A stretch of 64,000 nt of DNA, from contig NZ_KQ236688.1 in the NCBI RefSeq assembly GCF_001183545.1, positions 1,703,149 through 1,767,148 of the forward strand, read 5' to 3'. Numbering within the stretch: the stretch's first letter is position 1; each line of letters begins with the position of its first letter. Shown piece by piece: positions 49,237 to 57,368 of the stretch. This DNA comes from Cellvibrio sp. pealriver (GTDB taxonomy: Bacteria > Pseudomonadota > Gammaproteobacteria > Pseudomonadales > Cellvibrionaceae). Both the position numbers and the translations under genes were made by a program. The notes below the pieces were generated by a model. It did no database searches. It was given only the letters and a program-made list of their open reading frames with translations, and had not been told where the DNA came from.

Positions 49237-49620
49237 ATGAATCCCGTTATTAAACGCACCCAGCGTGATTACTCTCTCGCCTTTAAATTGGCTCTTGTCG
49301 ATCAAATCGAAAAAGGAGAGATGACTTATAAACAAGCCCAGTCTCGCTACGGTATACAAGGCAGATCTACAGTCTTGTGTTGGCTGCGCAAGCATGGTCA
49401 ACTGGATTGGTCATTAGGTTTACCAGCAAAAGGCCTCCTCATGTCCGATAATCCTCGCCCTCAAACGCCAGAACAGCGCATCAAAGAACTGGAACAGCAG
49501 CTCGCTCTAACCCAACAAAAAGCGGATTTTTTCGAAGCGGTGGTTGATGTACTCAAGCGCGACTATGGAGTCAGCGTGGTAAAAAAGCCGCACGGAACAT
49601 CATCCAAACGAAAACGTTAG
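49237..49620 (+). CDS. IS3-family transposase OrfA
   Basis: A 127-residue DNA-binding protein with an N-terminal helix-turn-helix (FKLALVDQIEKGEMTYKQAQSRYGIQGRSTVLCWLRKHG) and a leucine-zipper-like helix (EQRIKELEQQLALTQQKADFFE). It recognises the element ends. GAGGAAAG precedes the ATG. Confidence 0.93.
   Translation: MNPVIKRTQRDYSLAFKLALVDQIEKGEMTYKQAQSRYGIQGRSTVLCWLRKHGQLDWSLGLPAKGLLMSDNPRPQTPEQRIKELEQQLALTQQKADFFEAVVDVLKRDYGVSVVKKPHGTSSKRKR
49581..49587 (+). other. Programmed -1 frameshift site (A6G)
   Basis: AAAAAAG is read in the orfA frame as A AAA AAG, the classic IS3 slippery heptamer. A slip of one base backward moves ribosomes into the orfB frame and makes the OrfAB transposase. 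Confidence 0.85.
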
Positions 49621-50444
49621 CGGGTTTATCCGTTGTCCGTGGTTGCCAGCTACTCGGCATCAGTCGGCAAGCCTGGTATCAACAATGTAAGCGGGTGCGA
49701 CAACGAGAAGTGCACACGCAGATACTCCTTGATGCGGTGCAGCGTGAACGTGCATTACAACCCTGCATCGGAACGCGCAAACTACAGCGCTTGTTACAAC
49801 AATCCGCATTGGTTGTGGGGCGAGATCGACTGTTTGCTTTGCTGCGCGAACATCGCCTGCTGGTTCCCACCAAGCGGGCTTATCACAAAACAACGCACAG
49901 CCATCATCGCTTTCGCAAACATCCCAATCTTCTGAAGCCTGGTGAACATCAAGTGATTCCGCAACGACCAGAACATGTTTGGGTGGCTGACATTACCTAT
50001 TTACCCGTGCATCAGGGCGAGGCCTATTTGAGTTTGGTGACCGATGCCTATTCTCGCAAGATTGTGGGGCATTGCGTCCATGACAATCTGAAGGCTGAGT
50101 CAGTAATCGGTGCGTATAAACAAGCACTACAGCAGCGACGCAGTGGTGATGAGCTCATCCACCATTCAGATCGGGGTATTCAGTATTGTTCAGCGCAATA
50201 CCAGAAATTGCATTATCAATACGGTGTTCATTGTTCGATGACGGATGGTTACGACTGCTATCAAAATGCGCTGGCAGAGCGTGTGAATGGTATTTTGAAA
50301 AGTGAGTTTTTGATAAGGAAACCCAGGGATCTTGCAGAAGCAAAAGTGATGGTGGCCGAGTCGATTCGGATCTACAACGAACGTCGTCCGCATCTATCCC
50401 TAGAATACAAAACGCCCGATGAGGTGCATCGGGCGTTTGGATAA
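49581..50444 (+). CDS. IS3-family transposase OrfB (DDE integrase core)
   Basis: The orfB frame is -1 to orfA and is open from before the slippery site; the feature is given from that site, though the product is the OrfAB fusion. An internal GTG at 49695 starts the longest free-standing frame. Catalytic residues are Asp in VWVADITYLP, Asp in LIHHSDRGIQY and Glu in NALAERVNGILKSEF, with the HTH_21-like region (GTRKLQRLLQ) before them. It cuts and joins the element ends. Confidence 0.92.
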   Translation, partial: KKAARNIIQTKTLAGLSVVRGCQLLGISRQAWYQQCKRVRQREVHTQILLDAVQRERALQPCIGTRKLQRLLQQSALVVGRDRLFALLREHRLLVPTKRAYHKTTHSHHRFRKHPNLLKPGEHQVIPQRPEHVWVADITYLPVHQGEAYLSLVTDAYSRKIVGHCVHDNLKAESVIGAYKQALQQRRSGDELIHHSDRGIQYCSAQYQKLHYQYGVHCSMTDGYDCYQNALAERVNGILKSEFLIRKPRDLAEAKVMVAESIRIYNERRPHLSLEYKTPDEVHRAFG

Positions 50445-50502
50445 ATCAGTGTCAACTTATTTCAGGACTGGACACGAATAATATTGGAAATTACAGTCTG
50501 GT

Positions 50503-51717
50503 TTAAAAATTCCAGTCTGCCATAAACCAGAATTTACTAGTGTCTTTAAATGACGCAACATCCCCCATTGAGAAGTCAGCGTATTTTGCTGTCAACACAA
50601 CAGAACCGATTTTTTTGCTGACACTGAAATCAATTTCATTACCATAATCAAGATCACCCTCATCAGAATCAAACTGATGATAACTCACCAAAAATTGGGC
50701 TCCAGCAGCACTCATGCCCACATTTAGATACTTATCCTCAATACCTGCGACCGGTGTATTCAAGAACTTATCAGCCCATCCCTGGAAAGCATGGAGAGTT
50801 GCCAGCGGTGTTGCAAAGCCGTACTTACCTTCATCGGATCCCAGCACTTCATAGCCCAATGTAAAGACAAACCGAGAAATACTGAGCACACCTTCAGCAA
50901 GGAAATAATCCGCATCAAATGCACCTGCTACACCCGCATCTTTTTGCTTCGCATATTCGAGATTATATGCAAACATGCCATCGGTCGCACTCTGCCAGCG
51001 CACACCAAACGTATCGTTGCTTAACCCTTTTGCTGCAATTGGATTTTCCACATCAAGCAAATAAGCGTAAGCAATTAACTTTCCTGCTTCAAAACCTGTG
51101 TAACTCAGGTTCAATACATGACTATCATGATTGTGATCCCCCTGGCTCACATTATTTTCACCAAAAATACGATTTACATTTTTAATATATGCGTAAGTAA
51201 CATTTGTGTAGCGAATTGTTTTATTGGTGAAGGATATTCCGTCATAGGTCTGCTCATTTTGCCTCCACCCCACATTTCCGACAAAGCGGGCATTATCAAG
51301 AACCAAACGCTGACGACCATATTTAATTTGATTGTTAAATGTAGTGTAGGAAATAAACGCCTGATTAACTTCAGTTCCTTCAGGGTCAGCAATAACTGCA
51401 GTACCGGGATTATTGGGATCACCTGCAGGCGCAGTTCGATAATCGACCTTATTTGTTAATTCTGTTACGTCATCAAATTCTGCTGAAAAACCAAAGCCAT
51501 TCCATGCACCAGACTGATATGACAAACGCGAACGAGTCGTCAACGCATCAGAATCCTTTAGACCATCTTCACTGACATCTTCATAGCGAGTGCGAAAATT
51601 TACCTTTACCACACTTCCTTGCTGCATCGACTCTGTAAATGTTTTTGCTGACACAGCAGGGACCAGACAAGCTAACGATGTGACTGCGGAAAGAAGATGG
51701 ATCGCATTTTTTTTCAT
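50503..51717 (-). CDS. Outer-membrane porin-like beta-barrel protein
   Basis: A 404-residue exported protein: a 24-residue signal peptide (MKKNAIHLLSAVTSLACLVPAVSA), then alternating beta strands (KVNFRTRYEDVSEDG, FISYTTFNNQIKYGRQRLVLDN) and a C-terminal strand ending in Phe (FWFMADWNF), the BAM recognition pattern. The GRQRLVLDNARFVGNVGWRQNEQTYDG block resembles alginate-export-type porins. Placed next to a GH3 beta-glucosidase it may admit oligosaccharides; substrate is not known. Its former 3' region now adjoins the IS. Confidence 0.8.
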   Translation of the reverse strand: MKKNAIHLLSAVTSLACLVPAVSAKTFTESMQQGSVVKVNFRTRYEDVSEDGLKDSDALTTRSRLSYQSGAWNGFGFSAEFDDVTELTNKVDYRTAPAGDPNNPGTAVIADPEGTEVNQAFISYTTFNNQIKYGRQRLVLDNARFVGNVGWRQNEQTYDGISFTNKTIRYTNVTYAYIKNVNRIFGENNVSQGDHNHDSHVLNLSYTGFEAGKLIAYAYLLDVENPIAAKGLSNDTFGVRWQSATDGMFAYNLEYAKQKDAGVAGAFDADYFLAEGVLSISRFVFTLGYEVLGSDEGKYGFATPLATLHAFQGWADKFLNTPVAGIEDKYLNVGMSAAGAQFLVSYHQFDSDEGDLDYGNEIDFSVSKKIGSVVLTAKYADFSMGDVASFKDTSKFWFMADWNF

Positions 51718-52157
51718 AGAAACTTCCCCAATAAATTTTCATTGATGTGTGCTTGGTCGATCATCAACATTTTTTAAACAAATTTAGAATTTATTAAATT
51801 TGTTTATCATCGTGCACTAAAAAAGAATTTTGTAAATTTGTGCCGACGATGCAGAGATGACTGAAGAACACTAGAGCAACGCTTATGCCAATTGATTTTT
51901 TAAACCATTTGCAGGGAAATAATTCATTGCTAATCAAGCAGATAGGAAAGTTATAAAAATTCGGAAAAGAAAATAGGATTTTTTATGAACGCACCTTTAC
52001 AGGGACACGCAAGACTTTTGCGCGCCATTTATAATCAAAAATAAAATTAATATTGCCCCATGCCAGGGCGTTAAATTGCACCACGCTTTTTGCATTTGCA
52101 CAAAAACATGACACAGTCATGTGAAAAAACGCTCAGTAGCAATTACAAGACATAAAA
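51718..52157. other. Porin upstream region
   Basis: About 440 bases without a gene lie between the porin start and the GH3 terminator. The clearest structure is the inverted repeat listed at 51776-51805, with a third copy of AAATTTGT at 51834-51841. The rest is AT-rich and unassigned. Confidence 0.5.
51776..51805. promoter_or_regulatory. Inverted repeat in the porin promoter region
   Basis: AAACAAATTT and AAATTTGTTT form a perfect 10-bp inverted repeat with a ten-base spacer, about 60-90 bases upstream of the porin start. Its size fits a dimeric regulator site. Confidence 0.45.
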
Positions 52158-52158
52158 A

Positions 52159-52181
52159 AGCCGCACAAGGTTTGTGCGGCT
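52159..52181 (-). terminator. Intrinsic terminator after the GH3 gene
   Basis: On the minus strand AGCCGCACAA pairs with TTGTGCGGCT around a three-base loop and is followed by TTTTTATG. It separates GH3 from the porin gene. Confidence 0.85.
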
Positions 52182-52207
52182 GATAGACTACAATTCGATG
52201 CCCAACA

Positions 52208-54667
52208 CTATTGGATGCGAACACTCGCATCTTGTGCCAACTCTTTTTCAATACGCACCTGAGAGAATGAAATATCCATTTTGCCATTCGATACCAGCGC
52301 AAATGGCTCCAGAATTAATGCAAATAATTCCCGAGGCGTGCGCTTCAAGCCAAAATCAGTGCCCGCATCCGGATAACACTGCAAATCAACTATTAGCGTG
52401 CGCCAGCCAGTCCCGACTATAGCTGACAGCTCTTTTGAAATTTCAACCTGGGAATAACACGAAGGACCACAACCAATACGTACCCATGCATTATTGGCAG
52501 GTGCCACATCAACTTTGATATCAAAAACCAGAGAAGATCTGGACTCATAATAATCACTTAACACCTGTCGATTTGGCGTTGATAATGCGACCAAACCCTC
52601 ACCTTCTCCATTCCATACCGCACGGCGCGCATCTTCCTGCACATCGCGATCAACACAGGTAACTTCAAGAGTCGATACACGGGCAATATTGCCATTGAGA
52701 GTAGCACGATCGTTATTTTTGCCTTCCAGTATTACGCTGTAAGCCCCCAGGGGGCGACGATTGAATAGCTCCAACACCACTGAGCCCGACTCTAGAGCAA
52801 TACCCTCTTCCGGCAGATCATCTTGCAGTGCATCAACATCGCCGTAGCGCAAACCAAATCCATAAGCAAAAAGGGGATCATAGTTGTCATCACCAATATT
52901 CAATGGCCCTTGATCCGGCGATTTGGGCCAGGAAAAAGCCAAGCGCCCCGTTATTGGATAGTTAATTTTTTCTTCCCGGGTTTTAAAAATCACATCAGCA
53001 ACACCTGCACCCTCCGTACCTGGCTGCCAAATAACGGCCAGAGCATCAACGGCATTCAGCTCACGGTTAATCCACATGGGGCGCCCCGTTATAAATAATG
53101 CGACAACAGGTATCCCCTGCTCTTTTAGCTGCTTCAATAATGCAAGATCGCTGGTATCACCCGCTTTTAGCAATTGATGCTGAATATCCCCCTGCATTTC
53201 CGCATAAGGATCTTCGCCAAATATCACAATCGCCACATCGGGTTTTTCAGTAAACGTGCCATCAACACTAAGCGTTGCATTACCGCCCGCAGAGGTCACT
53301 GCTTGTTGGATTCCCGACCACAAGGTGGTCGCGCCAGGGAAATCATCCATCGTATTTCCGGTACCCTGCCAGTTAACAGACCATCCACCTGTTTGCTTGC
53401 TGATATTATCGGCACCATCACCAGCAACTAACACATGCACACGAGGGGATAGAGGCAATATATTCTTCTTATTTTTTAATAGAACAATGGATTCACGCAC
53501 AGCCTGACGCGCTACAACCCTATGCTCTTTAGCCCCCAGCAGCTCATCCTTTCCTGCAAGCGCGCGATTTGATGGAAGGCCTTTTTCCCATAGATTTGCG
53601 CGCAATTTCACACGCAAAATCCGACTGACAGCATCGTCGATACGGCTCATTGGAATAACGCCCGTGCGAGCTTGCTCAAGGGTGTTGTGGTATAGCTGTT
53701 TCCACTGCGGATCGGGAATCATAAAAATATCCAACCCGGCATTGATGGCTTGCGGACAATCCAGCACTGTCGCGCCAGCAACAAAACCGTGCCCATTCCA
53801 ATCACCGACTACCAGACCATCAAACCCCATTTGCTCCTTCAAAACCTCGGTCAATAGATAGTGATGACCGTGCATGTGATCGCCATGCCAGCTATTGAAC
53901 GATGCCATCACGCTTTGAACACCGGCTTCAATTGCACTGTAATACCCCGCGGCGTGAATGCGATATAAAGTTTCCTCATCATCAACGCAATTACCGCGAT
54001 CAATACCATTATGAGTACCACCATCTGCAATAAAGTGTTTAGCCGTCGAAAGCACTCGATAATTCGACAAAAAATCTGCGTCTTGGGCATCACCTTGAAG
54101 CCCTTCTACCATCTTGCCGGCATACTCACGAACCAGATCAGGATCTTCCGAATAAGACTCATAGGTGCGTCCCCAGCGATCATCGCGAGCAACAGCAACC
54201 GTCGGAGAAAAATCCCAATCCAATCCAGTGACAGCAATCTCGGTTGCCGTAATACGCCCAATTTCCTTTATCAATTCTGGATTGCGCGCAGCACCCAACG
54301 CGATGTTATGGGGAAACAAAGTTGCTCCGACTATATTGCCGACACCATGCACCGCATCAGTACCCCACATAATCGGGATTGCCAGTTTTCCATCACTTGT
54401 ATCCATTGAGGCTTCGTAATACGCATCGGCAATCGCAAGCCAATCCGCTGCTTTCGAATAACGATTACCATTAGGTACGGAACCGCCGCCATTTAAAACA
54501 GAACCTATGTGATAGTCCTTTACATCCTGAGGTGTAAGATGACGAATCTCCGGCTGAATCATCTGCCCTATTTTTTCTTCGAGGCTCATCTGCTTGAGAA
54601 AATCACTTATTTTTCCCTCAAGAATAGGATCTTTTTTTACTCTGCTAGTGACACCAGGCCATTGCAC
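52208..54667 (-). CDS. GH3 glucan 1,4-beta-glucosidase (Cel3-like)
   Basis: An 819-residue glycoside hydrolase family 3 enzyme releasing glucose from beta-glucans or cellodextrins. KIGQMIQPEIRHLTP and GSVLNGGGSVPNGNRY begin the TIM-barrel domain, GLVVGDWNGHG carries the Asp nucleophile, and the second domain (SIVLLKNKKNILPLS, VVALFITGRPMWIN) and a C-terminal beta domain follow. The GTG at 54667, eight bases after GGAGG, is the best start; a TTG five codons upstream is weaker. Homologues of this type usually begin with a signal peptide, but none is encoded here, since VQWPG, close to the usual mature start, is at the very N-terminus. Confidence 0.92.
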   Translation of the reverse strand: MQWPGVTSRVKKDPILEGKISDFLKQMSLEEKIGQMIQPEIRHLTPQDVKDYHIGSVLNGGGSVPNGNRYSKAADWLAIADAYYEASMDTSDGKLAIPIMWGTDAVHGVGNIVGATLFPHNIALGAARNPELIKEIGRITATEIAVTGLDWDFSPTVAVARDDRWGRTYESYSEDPDLVREYAGKMVEGLQGDAQDADFLSNYRVLSTAKHFIADGGTHNGIDRGNCVDDEETLYRIHAAGYYSAIEAGVQSVMASFNSWHGDHMHGHHYLLTEVLKEQMGFDGLVVGDWNGHGFVAGATVLDCPQAINAGLDIFMIPDPQWKQLYHNTLEQARTGVIPMSRIDDAVSRILRVKLRANLWEKGLPSNRALAGKDELLGAKEHRVVARQAVRESIVLLKNKKNILPLSPRVHVLVAGDGADNISKQTGGWSVNWQGTGNTMDDFPGATTLWSGIQQAVTSAGGNATLSVDGTFTEKPDVAIVIFGEDPYAEMQGDIQHQLLKAGDTSDLALLKQLKEQGIPVVALFITGRPMWINRELNAVDALAVIWQPGTEGAGVADVIFKTREEKINYPITGRLAFSWPKSPDQGPLNIGDDNYDPLFAYGFGLRYGDVDALQDDLPEEGIALESGSVVLELFNRRPLGAYSVILEGKNNDRATLNGNIARVSTLEVTCVDRDVQEDARRAVWNGEGEGLVALSTPNRQVLSDYYESRSSLVFDIKVDVAPANNAWVRIGCGPSCYSQVEISKELSAIVGTGWRTLIVDLQCYPDAGTDFGLKRTPRELFALILEPFALVSNGKMDISFSQVRIEKELAQDASVRIQ

Positions 54668-54982
54668 GCTCGCAACCTCCAAAAAGGAACAAATGATTAA
54701 AATGACTATACATTATCACCAAAATGACAGCGCTGTCAATTTAACAATAAACCCCTTTCCCAAAGAGTCGATTTATCCGACTTATTAAGTTTCACCATGG
54801 GTATTCGCACCAAAAAAGCACTAATCTTGGATAACAACAAATTGGTCAGCTATTTTTCAATGTATACAGGGAAAAGTGAATTTCCGCACTTCAGGATTAT
54901 GGTATCCTCCCGCGCTTAACCACTACACAAACACATCACCTATAACTATTTAATCTTCTACTAAAAGAAGTTGAGGAGTCGC
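54668..54982. other. Divergent GH3-glk intergenic region
   Basis: Apart from the palindrome at 54725-54738 and the two ribosome-binding sites I see no gene or RNA. It must contain promoters for both genes. Confidence 0.55.
54725..54738. promoter_or_regulatory. Candidate LacI-family operator
   Basis: TGACAGCGCTGTCA is a perfect 14-bp palindrome with a central CG, the typical form of LacI/GalR-family sites. It lies between the divergent GH3 and glk genes, and a LacI-type regulator is encoded just downstream of glk. Confidence 0.6.
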
Positions 54983-55987
54983 ATGAGCCTGTTACTGGTA
55001 GCTGATATTGGAGGCACTAACGGCCGCTTCGGTCTGGTTGAATTCGATACCGAAAAGAATCGCGCAAACGGCAAGATTAATTACACTGCTGAACGCCAAA
55101 TTACCCTTAAATGCGCCAACTATGCCGATATGGCAACCATGATCAAAGCCTGTTGCGTGGAGTTCGGCATAGATGTTCCCGTTTATGGCTGCCTCGCTAT
55201 CGCCGGCCCAATTGAAAATGGCCAAGCGGCAATGACCAATTTGAATTGGAAATTCTCCATTGATGGCTTACGCGATCAATTGGGAATGAAAACTCTGCAT
55301 GTCATCAATGACTTTGCATCTCTTGCTTACGCAGTTCCGTTTTTGCAAGATGATGAGTTGGTAACGCTTTATGATTCGCACAAAGCGAATAGCGATGCGC
55401 CTATTGTTGTAATGGGTCCCGGTACCGGATTTGGCATGGCGGCATTAGTACCAAACAAAAATAATTGGAAAATTATCCCCACTGAAGGTGGTCACGCCAG
55501 CTTTGCGCCGACAAACGAAAAAGAATTGGCGATCAAAGCGTTTTTGTTAAAAGAACAAAATCATGTATCTGTTGAAAACATTCTCTCCGGTGGAGGACTT
55601 GTCACCTTATATCGTGCTATTGCGCACAATGCGGGTGTGAACGCCCAAACCTATACGCCAGCAGATGTCAGCACCAAAGGTATTGCAAACGAAGATCCTC
55701 TTTGCCGCGAAGCGGTGTTGACATTCTGCGATGTTCTGGGAGAAGTTGCCGGAGACAAAGCACTTTCACTTGGCGCTCGTGGAGGTGTCGTGATCGGTGG
55801 CGGGATTACACCTAAGCTGATTGACCTTTTACCTGAATCGCACTTTTTGGAGCGCTATAAAAACAAAGGCCCCATGTCAGGTTATGTTAGCGATATTTCC
55901 ATTCGACTCATCGTCAATGACAAGGCGGCGCTAGTGGGTTCTGCCGCATGGCTAATCAACAATACCGATGAATTAAAACCGCAATAG
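54983..55987 (+). CDS. glk: Glucokinase
   Basis: A 334-residue ROK-independent Glk-family kinase that phosphorylates glucose with ATP. Seen: LVADIGGTNGRFG (phosphate 1), VINDFASLAYAVPFL with the catalytic Asp, VMGPGTGFGMAAL and the late GGVVIGGGITPKL. The ATG at 54983 follows GAGGAG; a TTG four codons upstream is less likely. It would use the glucose released by the GH3 enzyme next door. Confidence 0.95.
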   Translation: MSLLLVADIGGTNGRFGLVEFDTEKNRANGKINYTAERQITLKCANYADMATMIKACCVEFGIDVPVYGCLAIAGPIENGQAAMTNLNWKFSIDGLRDQLGMKTLHVINDFASLAYAVPFLQDDELVTLYDSHKANSDAPIVVMGPGTGFGMAALVPNKNNWKIIPTEGGHASFAPTNEKELAIKAFLLKEQNHVSVENILSGGGLVTLYRAIAHNAGVNAQTYTPADVSTKGIANEDPLCREAVLTFCDVLGEVAGDKALSLGARGGVVIGGGITPKLIDLLPESHFLERYKNKGPMSGYVSDISIRLIVNDKAALVGSAAWLINNTDELKPQ

Positions 55988-56010
55988 TCGATTCCAGACA
56001 AGTTAAATCC

Positions 56011-56046
56011 CAATAAAAAATGCACCGGCTGGTGCATTTTTTATTG
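56011..56046. terminator. Bidirectional terminator between glk and the LacI gene
   Basis: A perfect 16-bp stem around GGCT, with A- and T-runs in its arms, serves the convergent ends of glk and the regulator gene. Confidence 0.9.
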
Positions 56047-56069
56047 GAGAGTTATTTTTAATCTAAATC

Positions 56070-57098
56070 CTACTTTTCTTTTGATTTCACTAAAGCACCT
56101 GTTGAAGCACGCATGATAATACTTGAGCTCAACATGCTGGCAGGCAATTGGATCTCACGACCTTTTAATTGTTTAAGCAGTAAGTCTGTTGCTTTTTTTG
56201 CCATTTGGCGAATGGGTTGACGAATGGTTGTCAATGATGGCCATATCTGATGGGCAACAGGCGTATCATCAAACCCTGCTACTGATAATTGTGCAGGAAT
56301 TTTAATACCAAGCTGATGTGCCACCATCATTACACCCGCAGCCATATCATCGTTTGCAGCAAAAATAGCGGTTGGCCTTTGCGCATCCTGTAATAATTTT
56401 TTTCCGCACATTTCACCGGACTCAAACGAATTATCACCCTGCTCTACCAACTCACCCAACAGCGGAATATCGTTTTCGATCAGCGCAGCTTTATAGCCTT
56501 CATAGCGCAGTGACATTGCGCGGTGATCGGGGTGGCCGCAGATAAAACCGATGCGCGTATGCCCCAACGCAATCAATTGGCAGGTCATATCGTAAGAAGC
56601 TTCCTGATCATTTGTCTCTACGTAGGGTGACATGGATTTATTTTCTGTTGGCGCAACACGAACAAAAGGGATGTTCATTTTTTTAAGTAAATTGAGCACA
56701 TGCATATTGTCTGATAAAGGCGGTGTCAGCATTACCCCATCGACCCGCTTCTCCAAAATCAAATCAGTCACTTCATTAATCAAGTTTGGATCGCGGTGTA
56801 TGGCTGGATGCACCAATAATTCATAACGCTGGGGGCGGCATATTTCCAACACACCTTCCTGAATATCCAGCACATAGTGTGCGCTGGGATGGCCATAAAT
56901 AAGACCCAGAAGATAGGATTTATTACCCGCCAAACTACGCGCTGACTGATTAGGCCGATAATCCAAAGCATTGATAGCTGCTTCTACTTTTTCTCGTGTA
57001 GCTGGGCGAACGTTAGGCTCATTGTTAACGACGCGAGATACTGTCTTCATTGATACACCCGCTAAAGCGGCTACATCATCTATCGTTGCCTTTGCCAC
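56070..57098 (-). CDS. LacI-family transcriptional regulator
   Basis: A 342-residue repressor: helix-turn-helix TIDDVAALAGVSMKTVSRVVN, hinge region YRPNQSARSLAG and a periplasmic-binding-like effector domain (FICGHPDHRAMSLRYEGYKAAL, AIFAANDDMAAGVMM). The GTG at 57098 is preferred because AGAGG lies seven bases upstream; an ATG five codons earlier lacks a site. It is flanked by glk and divergent from the sugar transporter, so it probably controls both and the GH3 gene. Confidence 0.93.
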   Translation of the reverse strand: MAKATIDDVAALAGVSMKTVSRVVNNEPNVRPATREKVEAAINALDYRPNQSARSLAGNKSYLLGLIYGHPSAHYVLDIQEGVLEICRPQRYELLVHPAIHRDPNLINEVTDLILEKRVDGVMLTPPLSDNMHVLNLLKKMNIPFVRVAPTENKSMSPYVETNDQEASYDMTCQLIALGHTRIGFICGHPDHRAMSLRYEGYKAALIENDIPLLGELVEQGDNSFESGEMCGKKLLQDAQRPTAIFAANDDMAAGVMMVAHQLGIKIPAQLSVAGFDDTPVAHQIWPSLTTIRQPIRQMAKKATDLLLKQLKGREIQLPASMLSSSIIMRASTGALVKSKEK

Positions 57099-57368
57099 AG
57101 CATAACCTCTCATTGTTGTTATTTTTGTCTGGCTACAACAATCACTAATTCCGATTATTGAAGCAACAAGACAACCGCATCACACCAAATAAGTCAAAAT
57201 GACCACAAGACATTTGTATTGAATCAGATTGTAAACCGGGAACAAACAATGTGACAGCTTTATAGCCTTGGATTATAGTACTGCGCGCTTGCTGCAGGCC
57301 TTTGATCGGCGTGCATCATTGAAGACCACAACAACGACAGACCATTTATATAACAACGAGGTAGAACC

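Larger units (their letters stand above)
49183..50474 (+). mobile_element. Intact IS3-family insertion sequence
   Basis: A 1292-bp element begins with TG and ends with CA. The terminal inverted repeats match at 22 of 27 positions (49183-49209 with 50448-50474), with a well-conserved inner part TCCTGAA..AAGTTGACACT. Both sides carry the 3-bp direct repeat CGA (49180-49182 and 50475-50477), the usual target duplication of the family. It contains two overlapping frames, orfA and orfB, joined by an A6G slippage site, and the DDE residues are present, so it looks functional. It separates gltA from the porin gene. Confidence 0.93.

Noticed and set aside
49633..49935. A separate 100-residue frame inside the IS element
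   Set aside because: It overlaps orfB in another frame and lacks any transposase motif.
49190..50467. Shorter IS boundaries using the 20-bp TCCTGAA inverted repeat
   Set aside because: These ends give no matching target duplication; moving out seven bases gives TG/CA ends and an exact CGA repeat on both sides.
57230..57290. A second LacI operator before the sugar transporter
   Set aside because: Only the half-site TGACAGC is present; the other half does not match.
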